From: Varanus komodoensis
Taxonomy: Eukaryota; Chordata; Lepidosauria; Squamata; Varanidae
DNA length: 64,000 nucleotides
Assembly: GCF_004798865.1 (NCBI RefSeq)
Contig: NW_025335568.1
Coordinates: 56,767,868 to 56,831,867 of the forward strand
Direction: 5' to 3'
The notes under the pieces are model-generated. The model saw only the letters and a list, made by a program, of their open reading frames with translations, ran no database searches and had not been told where the DNA came from. The position numbers and the translations under genes were made by a program. Below are positions 53,101-59,623 of this stretch, one piece after another. The first letter of the stretch is position 1; each line of letters opens with the position of its first letter.

Positions 53101-55520
53101 GAGATGTAGGTTTTATTGGTAAAATTTGTGTTGACAGCTTTTATACAATGTTACTGTATATTCATTGCTATTGGATGATGTGACTTTTTTATGTAGTCTG
53201 CCACCTTGAATAGGTTTTATCCATAAAGCTAGCCTAAAAATATAAAATGAAAATCAATAATTAAAAGAAAATAAACATTCTATCTTTTACCATCTTTCCT
53301 ACCTGTGGCATTTTCAAATCTTGGAACTGTAACTCCAACTGTATTAGGTTTTGTTTTGGAGTGTAGTTTCAGCCTTTGCCTTCTTACAAATATCAGAATG
53401 ACCCTTTTTTGATCTTTTCTCATGAAACTCAATCCTAATTGTAACCTGCATCATGGCTTATGCATGGGAAAAGCTCTCATTAAAAGCAGAGGGAAAGTAT
53501 GTGATTTATTTTATAAAAATAAAGAGAGGCCAATTTGCTTTCTGGAATACATCCAGGACTGCTATTATATACAGTAGAAACCAAATTTATGCCTTAGCCC
53601 AGCCTGCAGGCTTTCTCTTTGCAATATAGGTTTATGCAAGCTTTGCTATGAAAGGGAAAAAAATCTCAGACCTGCACCATGTCCCAGTTCATTTTATAGT
53701 CTTCATCCATCTTGGTGCTTGCAGTGGATTTTACAGGATTCCCCCAAGGACACGTTGCAGATTTTAATTTTTTTAAAGGCGGTTCCTCAAATGCGAAATC
53801 CTCTTCAGAGTCTTCTGCCTTCACTGTTTCTTTGGAGGCTGCAGTGCTTGTGGAGGGACCGTCAGTGTTTTCCAGGGCACTGGCAGGATTTACCTGCATA
53901 AGGCCAATATTTTTCAGTGGGGGTTTTTTCGCTGGTAGTGGCAGCTTGATGTCTTCCTTGGGATGCCATTGTGGCAAACCTCCTTCATTCCCTCCAGGAG
54001 CCGTAATAGGCAAAGATGTGTCCTGCCAAAGGCAACAAACCACGTTAAGAACAGAAGGTGAGAAAATACAAAAAAAGGCCTGAACTTTTTTCTCACCAGC
54101 TTTCACTATTTCAACTATGAGCATCCTCGGTCCAGCAGCCATGGTTTGTTGCAACAAGCCATGCTACTTTTCCCCTCCTGGCTTCAAAGGAGACTTCCTG
54201 AGTCATTACACAGCTGCCCCTTACAACTAAGCCAGAAAATTGCATAAGTGCTGCCTACTGATCAGGACAGAAAACCAGGATCAAACCACTCCCAGTTCAA
54301 ACAGCACAAGAAACTGTGGTTAACCAACCAGGAATGATTCTCAAAAGCTGGACACACAAAAAAAGGAGACACAGCCGCAGGCAATGCTTGAGCTATCCCC
54401 ACTATAAGCACACATGGCTTGATGGACCAAGAAGCTGACATGTGAACTGGGGTATTGTACTATAAGTGACTTTTACCATGACTATGGCTAATCTGATTTA
54501 TCAGATAATCCAGGCTCAGAAACCGTATTTAACATGACTTTTGAATCCTAAGCTTAACTAGGGTGGGTGAGAATTTCTAAAATTGCTAACATTCCCTGTG
54601 TAACCCAAGTTATCCACTCTTCCCAATGCACTGAAAAATGATTAGATTCCACTTCTTACCAATTCTTCTTTCACTGCTACCTTCTTAGTCCTTTTGCGAG
54701 CCACAGTTGGATTCTTCTGGGTCACGGTGGGTTTTTTCACTTGAGCGTCTTTTGGTTTTGGCACTCTGGCTTTTCTTATAACTTTCTTTTTGGGTTCCCA
54801 GTCTTCTTCAGGTTTTTCCTCTTCTGATTCTGAAGAGCTGAATAGACAGGGGAAACTTTACAGGGGATGTAATTATATATAATGAACCTACCAGTACACT
54901 GCCATTAGGATCTGCGGCCCTCCTCTGAGGGTAGTTCAAAGGTTAACAACAAGGGCCTTTTCAGTGGTGGTACCCTACCTGCTGCCAATATGGGAGTCCT
55001 TTAGGTGCCAGTTTATTCCTAAACATTGGAGAGCATATGATGGGATTTTTAGCACACCAGTTGAAATCACTCCGTCACTGAAGTTTTTGCTATTTTATGG
55101 AGTGGTGAGATTGTAGTGAATAATTGATTTTAGCTGGTTTATATTTTGTATGTTTTTAATGTTGTGGCAAATTGCCTTCATTCTTTTCTGAGATAGGTAT
55201 CCAAGGACCCAATCCTATGTAAGTTTAGGCAAAAAAGGCTTACAACTTCCAGCATGCCTGTATCACTAGCATTTCTTTTCTTAGATCTTTATGAACAGGA
55301 AGCAGACAGTCATTAAAGGAAGACATTACTAAATTTTTGTAAATTCGTATTCCCACAGATTTCTGTGAATACATAATAGAAGCATCTAGGTGACAATCTT
55401 TATTTGATTAAAAATATGTACTAAACAGAATTTAACTCACGATTTAAGGAAGGCAGGCAGTTCATCATCTGGAACTTCTGCTTTTACTACTGTTCTAGCT
55501 CTTCTAGGTCGAACTGACAT
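20804..55520 (-). CDS. SRBD1: SRBD1, S1 RNA-binding domain-containing protein 1 (Tex homologue), N-terminal 61% in 13 exons
   Basis: This is the joined view of the coding exons listed separately. Reading right to left, they total 1835 bp, or 611 codons plus two bases, with every junction in phase and no stop. The product matches my memory of vertebrate SRBD1 (about 995 aa in human), for example at [51 protein letters not shown] and [18 protein letters not shown]1 is the animal relative of bacterial Tex, a nucleic-acid-binding protein with helical domains, an RNase H-like/YqgF domain, helix-hairpin-helix motifs and a C-terminal S1 domain. Its cellular role is poorly defined. Residues 1-203 are charged and low in complexity, 204-500 are the Tex helical region, and 526-612 begin the RNase H-like fold. 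The last 40% lies beyond the left edge. The start is the ATG at 55520-55518: read back into exon 1, the same frame meets TGA at 59764-59762 with no earlier ATG. Confidence 0.95.
21115..21330 (+). repeat. CR1-like LINE 3' end
   Basis: The wording TTTTGGCTGAACATCAGAAA, AACCAACTGCCTAGAAAG and GCCCCTTCCAACTCTGTGA is the typical CR1 3' terminus (…CCCTTCCAACTCTGTGA). It differs from the CR1 subfamily at 19.4 kb. Confidence 0.8.
21685..21795 (-). repeat. LINE 3'-end fragment, L2-like (minus)
   Basis: The fragment starts with CATTTATTTATTTCATGATT and holds TTCTAGGGCAATCTACAAAA, the reversed …AGCCGCCCAGAG…-type tail in decayed form, then an A-rich stretch. Confidence 0.4.
22693..22783 (-). CDS. SRBD1: SRBD1 exon 13 (residues 546-576)
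   Basis: The acceptor is ttggcttag and the donor is TACAA|gtatgt. The peptide [20 protein letters not shown] continues to [11 protein letters not shown] and aligns with human [20 protein letters not shown]. It provides the second and third strands and a helix of the RNase H-like fold. The frame stays open for some codons past the donor, but the junction with exon 14 is required for the conserved NCS motif. Confidence 0.95.
23609..23766 (-). CDS. SRBD1: SRBD1 exon 12 (residues 493-546, start of the RNase H-like/YqgF domain)
   Basis: The acceptor is tttcttag and the donor is ACCA|gtaagt. The peptide contains [20 protein letters not shown] then [25 protein letters not shown] (528-532) is the first strand of the YqgF/RuvC-like RNase H fold. 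Its Asp530 sits where RuvC-type nucleases have their first catalytic acid, although Tex proteins are not known as active nucleases. Identity to human SRBD1 looks very high. Confidence 0.98.
23915..24008. repeat. Hairpin MITE, family 1
   Basis: The right arm is intact: GATGGGAGTTGTAGTCTAAA then ACATCTGGAGGACACCA. The left arm is truncated to GGCTTCCCATAATCCCTTAC. The central ATACTGGTTGGGG matches the other copies. Confidence 0.7.
26503..26610 (-). CDS. SRBD1: SRBD1 exon 11 (residues 457-493)
   Basis: The acceptor is ggtgcacag and the donor is TTCAG|gtaaag. The peptide [20 protein letters not shown] continues to [17 protein letters not shown]. The [16 protein letters not shown] helix corresponds to the D(A/S)(Y/F)KRLI(x)P family motif that leads into the RNase H-like domain. 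Confidence 0.95.
26611..28682. other. SRBD1 intron 10
   Basis: I see an A/T-rich LINE-tail-like fragment near 27600-27660 and nothing else I can name. There is no gene. Confidence 0.75.
28683..28786 (-). CDS. SRBD1: SRBD1 exon 10 (residues 423-457)
   Basis: The acceptor is ccatttag. The donor is GAAAG|gtgtgt, a weak GTGTGT match, but it is the one that keeps frame into exon 11. The peptide [20 protein letters not shown] continues to [17 protein letters not shown] is the Tex-family R(x)LAxNRGE-type motif in the central helical domain. Confidence 0.96.
29985..30330 (+). repeat. L2-like LINE 3' end (end of ORF2 plus 3' UTR)
   Basis: GGTCTTCCTGGTGGCTGTTT followed by CGCCCTCTGGTTCCCTC is the decayed [15 protein letters not shown] coding end seen intact at 37.9 kb. 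A T-rich 3' UTR and an AATAAATAAATA tail follow. Confidence 0.6.
30785..31310 (-). repeat. Reptilian LINE-like 3' region (minus, family uncertain)
   Basis: The segment begins TATTTATTCATTTATTCACC, as a reversed AAATA-type tail would, and carries GAGCAGTGAACACTAAAAGA, then a long conserved-looking stretch ending near CCCCATCCAGAACAGGCCCC. The pattern fits a widespread reptilian repeat, probably L2-related, but I cannot assign it firmly. Confidence 0.45.
33375..33565 (-). repeat. tRNA-derived SINE, family A
   Basis: Reversed copy: CTAACCACTACTCCAAACTG (head), GGATTTGAACACAGGTATCC (B box) and CCCAATGAGTTGGGTTAGGT (body) are all present. Confidence 0.8.
36605..38341 (+). mobile_element. L2-like (Jockey superfamily) LINE, 5'-truncated, nearly open reverse transcriptase
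   Basis: The frame from 36607 to 38049 encodes the C-terminal two-thirds of a non-LTR retrotransposon ORF2, with one in-frame TAG at 37087-37089. Motifs in order are [58 protein letters not shown] (37201-37212) and [13 protein letters not shown]. The C-terminal domain has [30 protein letters not shown] and APNLWNSLP. The 3' UTR ends in GTAAGCCGCCCCGAGGCTTC and a TAA-rich microsatellite. The N-terminal endonuclease is absent, as expected from incomplete target-primed reverse transcription. With a single stop it looks the youngest insertion here. L2 or a close relative is my family call; CR1 or Rex-type remains possible. Confidence 0.92.
38275..38341. repeat. (TAA)n microsatellite, LINE tail
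   Basis: A TAA/TAATAA run immediately follows the LINE 3' end and marks its boundary. Confidence 0.9.
39030..39990 (+). mobile_element. Old L2-like LINE end, split by a BovB insertion
   Basis: The piece at 39035-39100 (GGGCCTTTTTGGTAGTGGCC, then TTGTGGAATAGGGAATTCCC) is a decayed AFSAVAPxLWNSLP coding end. After the BovB segment, 39747-39990 resumes with GGCTTTCTGGTAGGCCTCCA and a T-rich LINE 3' UTR (GTATTTTGCCTTGGGAAAGT). The two pieces together resemble one LINE 3' end. Confidence 0.55.
39115..39746 (+). mobile_element. RTE-BovB LINE, 5'-truncated 3' part
   Basis: The translation shows [20 protein letters not shown] and then, in other frames, [24 protein letters not shown] and [20 protein letters not shown], the end of the BovB ORF2. 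The 3' end is GACTTGACAACACATAACAA. Near-identical 14-15-bp sequences, CCCTATCATTTGCAG (39100-39114) and CCCTATCACTGCAG (39747-39760), flank it and look like a target-site duplication. Confidence 0.8.
40153..40171. repeat. (AG)n microsatellite
   Basis: A run of about nine and a half AG units in intron 9. Confidence 0.9.
40718..40795. repeat. Inverted repeat with 15-bp perfect arms
   Basis: AGTAGCCTACATTTC (40718-40732) faces its exact reverse complement at 40781-40795, leaving a 48-base loop that itself contains CCATG/CATGG. A second, smaller inverted pair (AAAATGACTGT/ACAGTCATTTT) lies just upstream near 40657-40699. Confidence 0.8.
41030..41278 (+). mobile_element. RTE-BovB LINE 3' end, relatively young
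   Basis: The frame gives [40 protein letters not shown] and [20 protein letters not shown] before the stop, which is the BovB ORF2 C-terminus, followed by an ACTAACAACAACAA tail. It is open over 70 codons and is only the last quarter-kilobase of the element. Confidence 0.88.
41972..42107 (-). CDS. SRBD1: SRBD1 exon 9 (residues 377-422)
   Basis: The acceptor is aaacacag and the donor is CACCAG|gtatgt. The peptide [20 protein letters not shown] continues to [18 protein letters not shown], matching human CQKRHVCIQSSLAKVSSKK. The exon ends in phase 0 and is followed by a 13-kb intron, the longest complete one in the window. Confidence 0.96.
42108..43043. other. SRBD1 intron 8
   Basis: A reversed family B SINE (42600-42765) is the only recognisable content. 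Confidence 0.8.
42600..42765 (-). repeat. tRNA-derived SINE, family B
   Basis: The reversed copy carries ACTGCCTTACAGCAAGTCAG, TAGCTCAGTATTCTCCAGG and the head GAGCTATGGTCTCCATT region in decayed form. Confidence 0.55.
43044..43140 (-). CDS. SRBD1: SRBD1 exon 8 (residues 345-377)
   Basis: The acceptor is tttttttag and the donor is GATCT|gtaagt. The peptide [20 protein letters not shown] continues to [13 protein letters not shown]. It corresponds to human [21 protein letters not shown], the Tex region in which a tandem of helices carries GA-(x)-ILAE-type motifs. Confidence 0.96.
44133..44175. repeat. (CA)n microsatellite
   Basis: An uninterrupted run of about 21 CA units. It explains the long threonine-histidine open frame across it, which I do not call as a gene. 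Confidence 0.95.
46005..46165 (-). repeat. tRNA-derived SINE, family B
   Basis: The reversed copy has GGCAGCAGCTCTTCAAGCTT, TTTCCCAGCCCTATTGGAAT and GCCAAGGATTCAGCCTAGGA, matching the family's GGATTGAACCTGGGACC block (reversed B-box region). Confidence 0.65.
46510..46718 (-). repeat. tRNA-derived SINE, family A
   Basis: The reversed copy has GTCTAACCACCATATCACAC (head), AACTAGAACCTGGATCTGCC (B box) and CAAAGTCACCCAGTAAATGG (body). Confidence 0.8.
47695..47905 (-). repeat. tRNA-derived SINE, family B
   Basis: The reversed copy has GATGCTGCCTGATACCAATT and CTGACCATCAGTCCATCCAG, then GCAGACTGCTCTTATGGGCA and GGACCTTGCACATGGCATGC. This is the usual tail-to-head order of the family. Confidence 0.75.
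48007..48145 (-). CDS. SRBD1: SRBD1 exon 7 (residues 299-345)
   Basis: The acceptor is tctgtctag and the donor is GAAG|gtaagt. The peptide [20 protein letters not shown] continues to [10 protein letters not shown]. The [20 protein letters not shown] block is nearly unchanged from human and matches the Tex segment (PYKPKRRTKA-type) that packs in the helical core. Confidence 0.96.
48146..49841. other. SRBD1 intron 6
   Basis: It contains a family B SINE (48652-48830), a purine-rich plus strand between about 48960 and 49220, a TATA-bearing segment on the minus strand near 49260-49280, and a G run near 49519-49530. No coding exon is seen. Confidence 0.75.
48652..48830 (+). repeat. tRNA-derived SINE, family B
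   Basis: The head GGTTACAGCTCGGTGACAGA then GCATCTGCTTAGCATGCC is tRNA-like (A box, then B box AGTTTGATTCC at 48711-48721), followed by the body CAATTCCAGTTGCATTGAGA. Other copies are at 50095-50290 (plus) and 42600-42765, 46005-46165, 47695-47905 and 56165-56250 (minus). Confidence 0.75.
49842..49959 (-). CDS. SRBD1: SRBD1 exon 6 (residues 259-298)
   Basis: The acceptor is ttatcttag. The donor is GTG|gttagt, a weak match to the GTRAGT consensus but the only one that keeps phase with exon 7. The peptide [20 protein letters not shown] continues to [13 protein letters not shown] and aligns with human AVAKKVHSTIQKIKKEGKMS. It forms charged helices of the Tex-like region. Confidence 0.95.
49960..50797. 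other. SRBD1 intron 5
   Basis: It holds a family B SINE (50095-50290) and a short CR1 terminus (50575-50625, CTTGGTCTGATCCAGCCTGT). Nothing else is recognised. Confidence 0.8.
50095..50290 (+). repeat. tRNA-derived SINE, family B
   Basis: ACCTGGTTTACCTGCAGAAG, GTCCAAGTTCACCCCAG (B box region) and CAGAGCTGTTGCTACAGGAA are in the family order; the end reads GGAGGGCTAGATGAACAAAT. Confidence 0.65.
50798..50964 (-). CDS. SRBD1: SRBD1 exon 5 (residues 204-259, start of the Tex-like region)
   Basis: The acceptor is tgctgcag and the donor CTACA|gtaggt. The peptide contains [20 protein letters not shown] and [19 protein letters not shown], nearly identical to vertebrate SRBD1. In bacterial Tex the matching N-terminal segment also carries a PFIARYRKE-type motif that starts the helical domain. 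Strong conservation here contrasts with exons 3 and 4. Confidence 0.97.
50965..53671. other. SRBD1 intron 4
   Basis: A reversed CR1-like end fills 52535-53005 and a decayed LINE tail lies near 53195-53275 (TAGTCTGCCACCTTGAATAG). The first 1.5 kb shows no recognisable element. Confidence 0.8.
52535..53005 (-). repeat. CR1-like LINE 3' end (minus)
   Basis: The blocks TCCCTGCTGGATCAGATCAA, GGTCCATCTAGTCCAGCACT, AATTCCATAGTTCGACTATA, TTTATCTGTCCTAAACCTCC and CACCTGTCATGTCTCCCC follow the well-known reversed CR1 3' order. It is the same subfamily as the plus-strand copy at 19.4 kb. Confidence 0.8.
53672..54022 (-). CDS. SRBD1: SRBD1 exon 4 (residues 87-203)
   Basis: This is the largest coding exon in the window (351 bp, 117 codons, phase 0 at both ends). 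The acceptor is tttggcag and the donor CAG|gtctga. It encodes a proline-, serine- and lysine-rich disordered segment. SRBD1-specific landmarks are [30 protein letters not shown] and MNWDMVQ just before the conserved Tex region; human has FTFGQSPLKKIKTETCP and MNWDIVQ. Because the exon is a multiple of three, skipping it would keep the frame. Confidence 0.92.
54660..54837 (-). CDS. SRBD1: SRBD1 exon 3 (residues 27-86)
   Basis: The acceptor is ctattcag and the donor is TTG|gtaaga. The peptide starts [19 protein letters not shown], followed by a lysine- and arginine-rich stretch with [14 protein letters not shown] and RKRTKK. These could serve as nuclear localisation signals (inference). The acidic-then-basic pattern matches the poorly conserved SRBD1 N-terminus, where human has a similar WEPQKKV. 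The exon ends in phase 0. Confidence 0.9.
54930..55200 (+). repeat. L2-like LINE 3' end, decayed
   Basis: AGGGCCTTTTCAGTGGTGGT then TGGGAGTCCTTTAGGTGCCA matches, with many changes, the coding end of the LINE at 37.9 kb, followed by a T-rich 3' UTR with GGTTTATATTTTGTATGTTT. Confidence 0.5.
55441..55520 (-). CDS. SRBD1: SRBD1 exon 2 (first coding exon, residues 1-26)
   Basis: The exon begins exactly at the ATG, after the acceptor ctctttcag. It reads [20 protein letters not shown] and continues to LPAFLKS. The donor is TC|gtgagt, leaving two bases for the next exon. The short basic start (RPRRAR) resembles the MSSLPRRA start of human SRBD1. Having the start codon as the first three bases of an exon means translation depends on correct joining of exon 1. 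Confidence 0.9.
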
Positions 55521-55657
55521 CTGAAAGAGAAGGGGAAAAAAATAGCCCATAGCATTTTGCTTAGACTTGCTTCTAAAGACGAGTACACAATAGTGTCAAT
55601 TGCTTAATCAATTTATTGCAAATTTATCCCCATGTAATTGTCTATATCACAGAAATT

Positions 55658-55691
55658 GCAGTTTAGCAATTTTTGCAGTTTAGCAATTTTT
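55658..55691. repeat. 17-bp tandem duplication
   Basis: GCAGTTTAGCAATTTTT occurs twice in a row without change. Confidence 0.9.
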
Positions 55692-55932
55692 TAGTTCAGA
55701 GCAGCCTCATTTGTTAGTAATATAAGAAGCTGATTTTACCAAGTCATATTAACAGTCTATATAGCTTGGTACACACTTCACTAAGTCCTCAAAATGTTAA
55801 GAACTACAACTCCAGTACTTCATAATAGCTATGCTAGCTGGGGCTAATGGGAACTTTAGCAGGCACTAGCTTGCCTAACACTAATTGGCAGCAACTCTCC
55901 AGAACACCTGATAACCATTTCATAATTACCAC

Positions 55933-56145
55933 ATTGCATTTACATCCTGTTCTTTCCCCTCTTGCAAGTAAGTCAAGGCAGCTTACATGGTATGCCCTGT
56001 TCCACTATAACCTTACAATAACCCTGTGAGGTAGATTAGACTGAGAGTTAGTGACTGGCCTAAAGCTGCATGCTGAACTTGGAGGACAGGAGAGGATTAG
56101 AACCCAGTTCCCTCCTGAGTGCCAATCAAATGATCTAACCTGTAC
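55933..56145 (-). repeat. tRNA-derived SINE, family A
   Basis: The reversed copy has TACATGGTATGCCCTGTTCC, CCCTGTGAGGTAGATTAGAC, GAGGATTAGAACCCAGTTCC (B box) and ATCTAACCTGTACTGG (head, decayed). It is followed at 56165-56250 by a piece of family B (CACCACTGAACTAAGGTCCC). Confidence 0.75.
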
Positions 56146-56450
56146 TGGAAGTCTTTACCAAAGCTTATTGGAGATGATATGGATTTAACCCAGGATCCTC
56201 TGCATGAAAAGCAGGTGCCCCACCACTGAACTAAGGTCCCTTCTCTATCTAGAAATCTTAAAAGCACTAATCTGGATTAGCTCTTCTTCTCTCATGCTCA
56301 CAACCTGCAGCATTGAAACAATCTCCATTCCACTATTCAGCATGCATGTACTTTTTTAACAATGTGAATAATGAACTAATTAGGAATATAAGTTAAATAA
56401 ATAAAATATATAATAAAAACAACAGCAATAAAGGCTTTATCCAAATAAAG

Positions 56451-56558
56451 CAGTCTCCCCTAACCTCTAGGTGTGTGTTACATAACTCCTGTGATGCTGA
56501 CTGGGTATAATGGGAGTTACAGTCCGACATAACTGGAAGGCAGCAAATTGTAGACACC
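56451..56558. repeat. Hairpin MITE, family 1
   Basis: The two arms face each other around GATGCTGACTGGGTATAAT: the left arm is CTCTAGGTGTGTGTTACATA and the right arm TGGGAGTTACAGTCCGACAT then AACTGGAAGGCA. Confidence 0.6.
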
Positions 56559-56840
56559 TGAAATAAAGGATATTTAATTTGCCTTCATCAATTGCAATTT
56601 TGCACTTTCATGCTTACTTTAAATATGCTTCTGGCATTTACTGAATTGATTTCTGTTGTTGCTAAAGTGACAGAGAAGAAAGCAGAGGGACCTTGCAGGG
56701 GCTACTGTAGCCTTCTGCCCACCACAGTTTCAGCTTCAACATTCTGCATGAAATGAGACTGTCCTGCATCAATCAGGATTCCCTTTCCCACAATACAGCT
56801 GTGTACATCACGATGCACATGGGCCCCTTCTCATACTTGC

Positions 56841-57357
56841 AGTCAGGAGCAGGGGTTCCTCCTTCACACATTCAAAAGCCACAAATCTTTTTTCCTTGAA
56901 AAGCATTCTTTATTGACCCAAAAGCACAAAACACCCAGAATGAAACTCTGAGCATGCACAGAGCCTTTTGTTGAACCTAGTCTAGGAAACACTTCCAGGA
57001 ACTCTCCTTATCAGCATGCCTGGGCCCCATCCCTTCAAGAGGAGACTTCTGAAAGTGAGCACACCTGTTCTCTGCATGCCAATCCTCTAACTGGGCTGCC
57101 TTCCTGTGCAGCCAATGTGTAATGCTCACCTCACCTGAGCCTGAGAAACTCCCCTGCTCCAAGTCCCCTTCTTGGTTATTCCCAGCAACTGCCTGCCCAC
57201 CTGGGAAGTCCAGCCTTGAGACAAACTTCTCCACTTCTCTCATCTCAGTGACTCAGAGTGGCTCACATTCCCAGGCCCTCCCTCATTCTGCTTCACATTC
57301 CAATTTCAATTCTTCTGAACCCTTGAGGGAAAGCAGCCATATTTTTCACTCCTAACA
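56841..57357 (-). mobile_element. Probable solo LTR (ERV or Gypsy kin), fossil
   Basis: On the minus strand the 517-bp unit starts TGTTAGGAGTG. Its other end, read outward, is AGTCAGGAG, an imperfect terminal inverted repeat. A 5-bp direct repeat, GCAAG, lies on both sides (57362-57358 and 56840-56836, minus strand). An AATAAA signal occurs in the last third, as in an R region. No internal coding part or second LTR is seen, so it is most simply a solo LTR left by recombination. The family is not assigned. Confidence 0.55.
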
Positions 57358-57512
57358 CTTGCCAATCACAAGGCCAGCAGTGGCCCTGTGCAACATGCAC
57401 ACCTGAAGGTAATTTCAACACCCCTACCATGAACATACTCCATGCTGTGAATTCTCAGGAAGGATACTCACATATCCATTTGGACCCAGCATGGATACAT
57501 CACATTAAAGTA

Positions 57513-57975
57513 CAGTTGGCTCTCCATATCCATGGGGTTAAGAGGCACAGGACCCTCACCAAAGTTGAAAAGCCACAAATATGTCTACCTCCTCCCAGAA
57601 AAGCTTAACTCTTAATACTGTTGACCATGCGTGTACTGGATTGCTTCTCCCTCAGGCTTGGTCTGATCCAGCAGGGCTTCTCTTCCTCATTTATTGCTTT
57701 TTTATGCTCATGTTCCCCAGCCTCCCTTCACTCACCAGCGCCTCCTCTTTGCACCAAGGAAATGCCAGAGAGATTTCCCTCCCCAGATGGGCGGGCCAAT
57801 AAGGCATGCTTTGGAGGTCTCCCTCTCTCCCCTTTCACTTCCTCTCTCTCTATGGTGATGACAATTTCCCACACTAGGCCGCAAAACTCCAAAAAATCCC
57901 ATTTAATTATTGATGGCAAGCTTGCAAATAATCAAATCCACAAAAGTTAAACCTGCAAAGGTTGATGTTCAACTG
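57513..57975. mobile_element. Tigger-like (Tc1/mariner) non-autonomous DNA transposon
   Basis: The element begins CAGTTGGCTCTCCATATCCA and ends …GATGTTCAACTG, so both ends read CAGTTG inward. TA dinucleotides lie directly outside (57511-57512 and 57976-57977), the expected target duplication of Tc1/mariner elements. The right part, reversed, reads TTTGTGGATTTGATTATTTG. At 463 bp it has no transposase frame. Confidence 0.7.
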
Positions 57976-58904
57976 TACAACTACTCCTTGAATTTCATGG
58001 CCTTTTCACCCCATTCTTGTACTCATAGCAAACTCGCCTTCCAAGTGTGGACCCTGATGCATTCAAAACACCACTACCCTTACTGAAGATGGGTGGTTGT
58101 AATATGTGGTTGCAAGCCGCCTAGGATGGCCTTCTGGCAGTTATAGGCAGCATATAAATATGTGCATAAATAAGAGGGAGTTGAGCAGGCACAAAGGGAT
58201 ATCAGAGTAGGCCAAAGCCTGCAATGCATCTCCAGAGACCATTTCTGGTGCTCTGCAAGGTACCTATCCCTCCCGGGGGGGTTTTAGTTATTGCTGTTGT
58301 TTTTAATGACATGTTTTCTTATCAGAAGCTGGCATCACTGTGAAATATGTTGAAAGCAGGGAGTTTTCAGGAGTACAAGCCAGAAAGACCCCACCCTCAG
58401 TCTTGCACTCAGTCGTTTGGGCAGGTTACTTGGCTTTGCCATGTATCTTTTGGCAGCCATCTTGTGGTGGTGTCCAAGACAGCTCCTTAAATTGCTAGAT
58501 TTATTTATTTATTAGGCTTCTATGCGGCTCACACCTCAGGGCAGCTCACACAGATTTGCCCACAGGCCTGAATGCTTACTCTGGTAAGGTGAAATTTTAA
58601 AAAGTGAAGGAAAAAAACTTTAAAGGAAGGCCATGTAATAGTAATAGAGGGTGTGGAAAACTGGAACAGTTAACAGAATTGGAGTATCCTAAAAGAGGCA
58701 TGCTTGGCTGACTGAAAAGTAGCATGCTGTGCATTTTACATGCGTCCATTGGTATATGTGTATTTGTACCTACCAAATGAAAGTACGGCATTGTGCTTCT
58801 AATGAAGTGGACTATGGCCCAAAAAAGCTGAAGCAAAAGGGATGTGATTAGCCTTTCTGGTGTAACAAGTCTTTTTCATTTCATTTAGCCGAGATGGTAC
58901 CAGT

Positions 58905-58990
58905 TTTTAAATTGATTGTATTTTTATGTTTATTTTATGGATGTTGTGAGCCGCCCCGAGGCTTTGTTGCAAATGTTTTAAATAAATAAA
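58905..58990 (+). repeat. L2-like LINE 3' tail
   Basis: GTTGTGAGCCGCCCCGAGGC followed by an AAATAAATAAA tail matches the terminus of the LINE at 38.2 kb over the GAGCCGCCCCGAGGCTT block. A related, more decayed tail is at 58108-58175. Confidence 0.7.
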
Positions 58991-59623
58991 TTTGAGGAGA
59001 GGGGCTGCACCACATGGGTTGAGAAAGCACCATGTGGACTTACTGATCAAGAGCAAAATGCACTGGAGACTGTCCTGGGCCAGACCCTTAACACAAAGTT
59101 AACATCCTCCATGGAAACTGTGTCCTCCAAGTTGGACATCTCTTCCTTCATGCCAACAATGTGAGGCATTCCTCAGTGTGAAGGGGGAAGCACTCTGCAC
59201 AAGTGCGCAGAAACTTCTCTCCCGCCTCTACAAGAGACTCTGGCAGAAGCAGAGCGCCTGCACAAGTCTAAGAAGTGAGCATCATCACGAAGGAAAGAAA
59301 TTCTAAGGTTACCAAGCCCTGGCAATACCGAAGGCCCACGTTCCGGTTAATTATGTTACGGGGTGCCGATCAGACCTTAGTATATTAATTCAAATAAAAC
59401 AAGTGGATCGTGTCCCTCGCCCCCGAAGCATCATAAACCAGAAGCGTCGTCCAGCGCCATATACGCAGCTGGCTACGAAGGTCGAAGCCGCTGCGCTCCT
59501 TTCTTCTGCACATCCCTGCTGTTTGAAGGACCAGAAGCCATTCACGGGACCGGCGACGATCGTGTGAACGCCACAGTCCGAACCTTGCAGGTCAGGCGCT
59601 CCGTTCCGCTCTCCCGCACTCAC

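Larger units (their letters stand above)
54023..55440. other. SRBD1 introns 3 and 2 (apart from exon 3)
   Basis: Intron 3 (54023-54659) shows only degenerate ACTGTGGTTAACC-type wording. Intron 2 (54838-55440) holds a decayed L2-like LINE end at 54930-55200 and half of the second hairpin MITE family near 55206-55260. Confidence 0.7.
55521..59623. other. SRBD1 intron 1
   Basis: The contents are a 17-bp tandem pair (55658-55691), a SINE (55933-56145), a SINE piece (56165-56250), a MITE (56451-56558), a solo LTR (56841-57357), a Tigger-like element (57513-57975) and LINE tails near 58100-58175, 58500-58570 (reversed) and 58905-58990. No coding sequence is seen. Confidence 0.8.
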
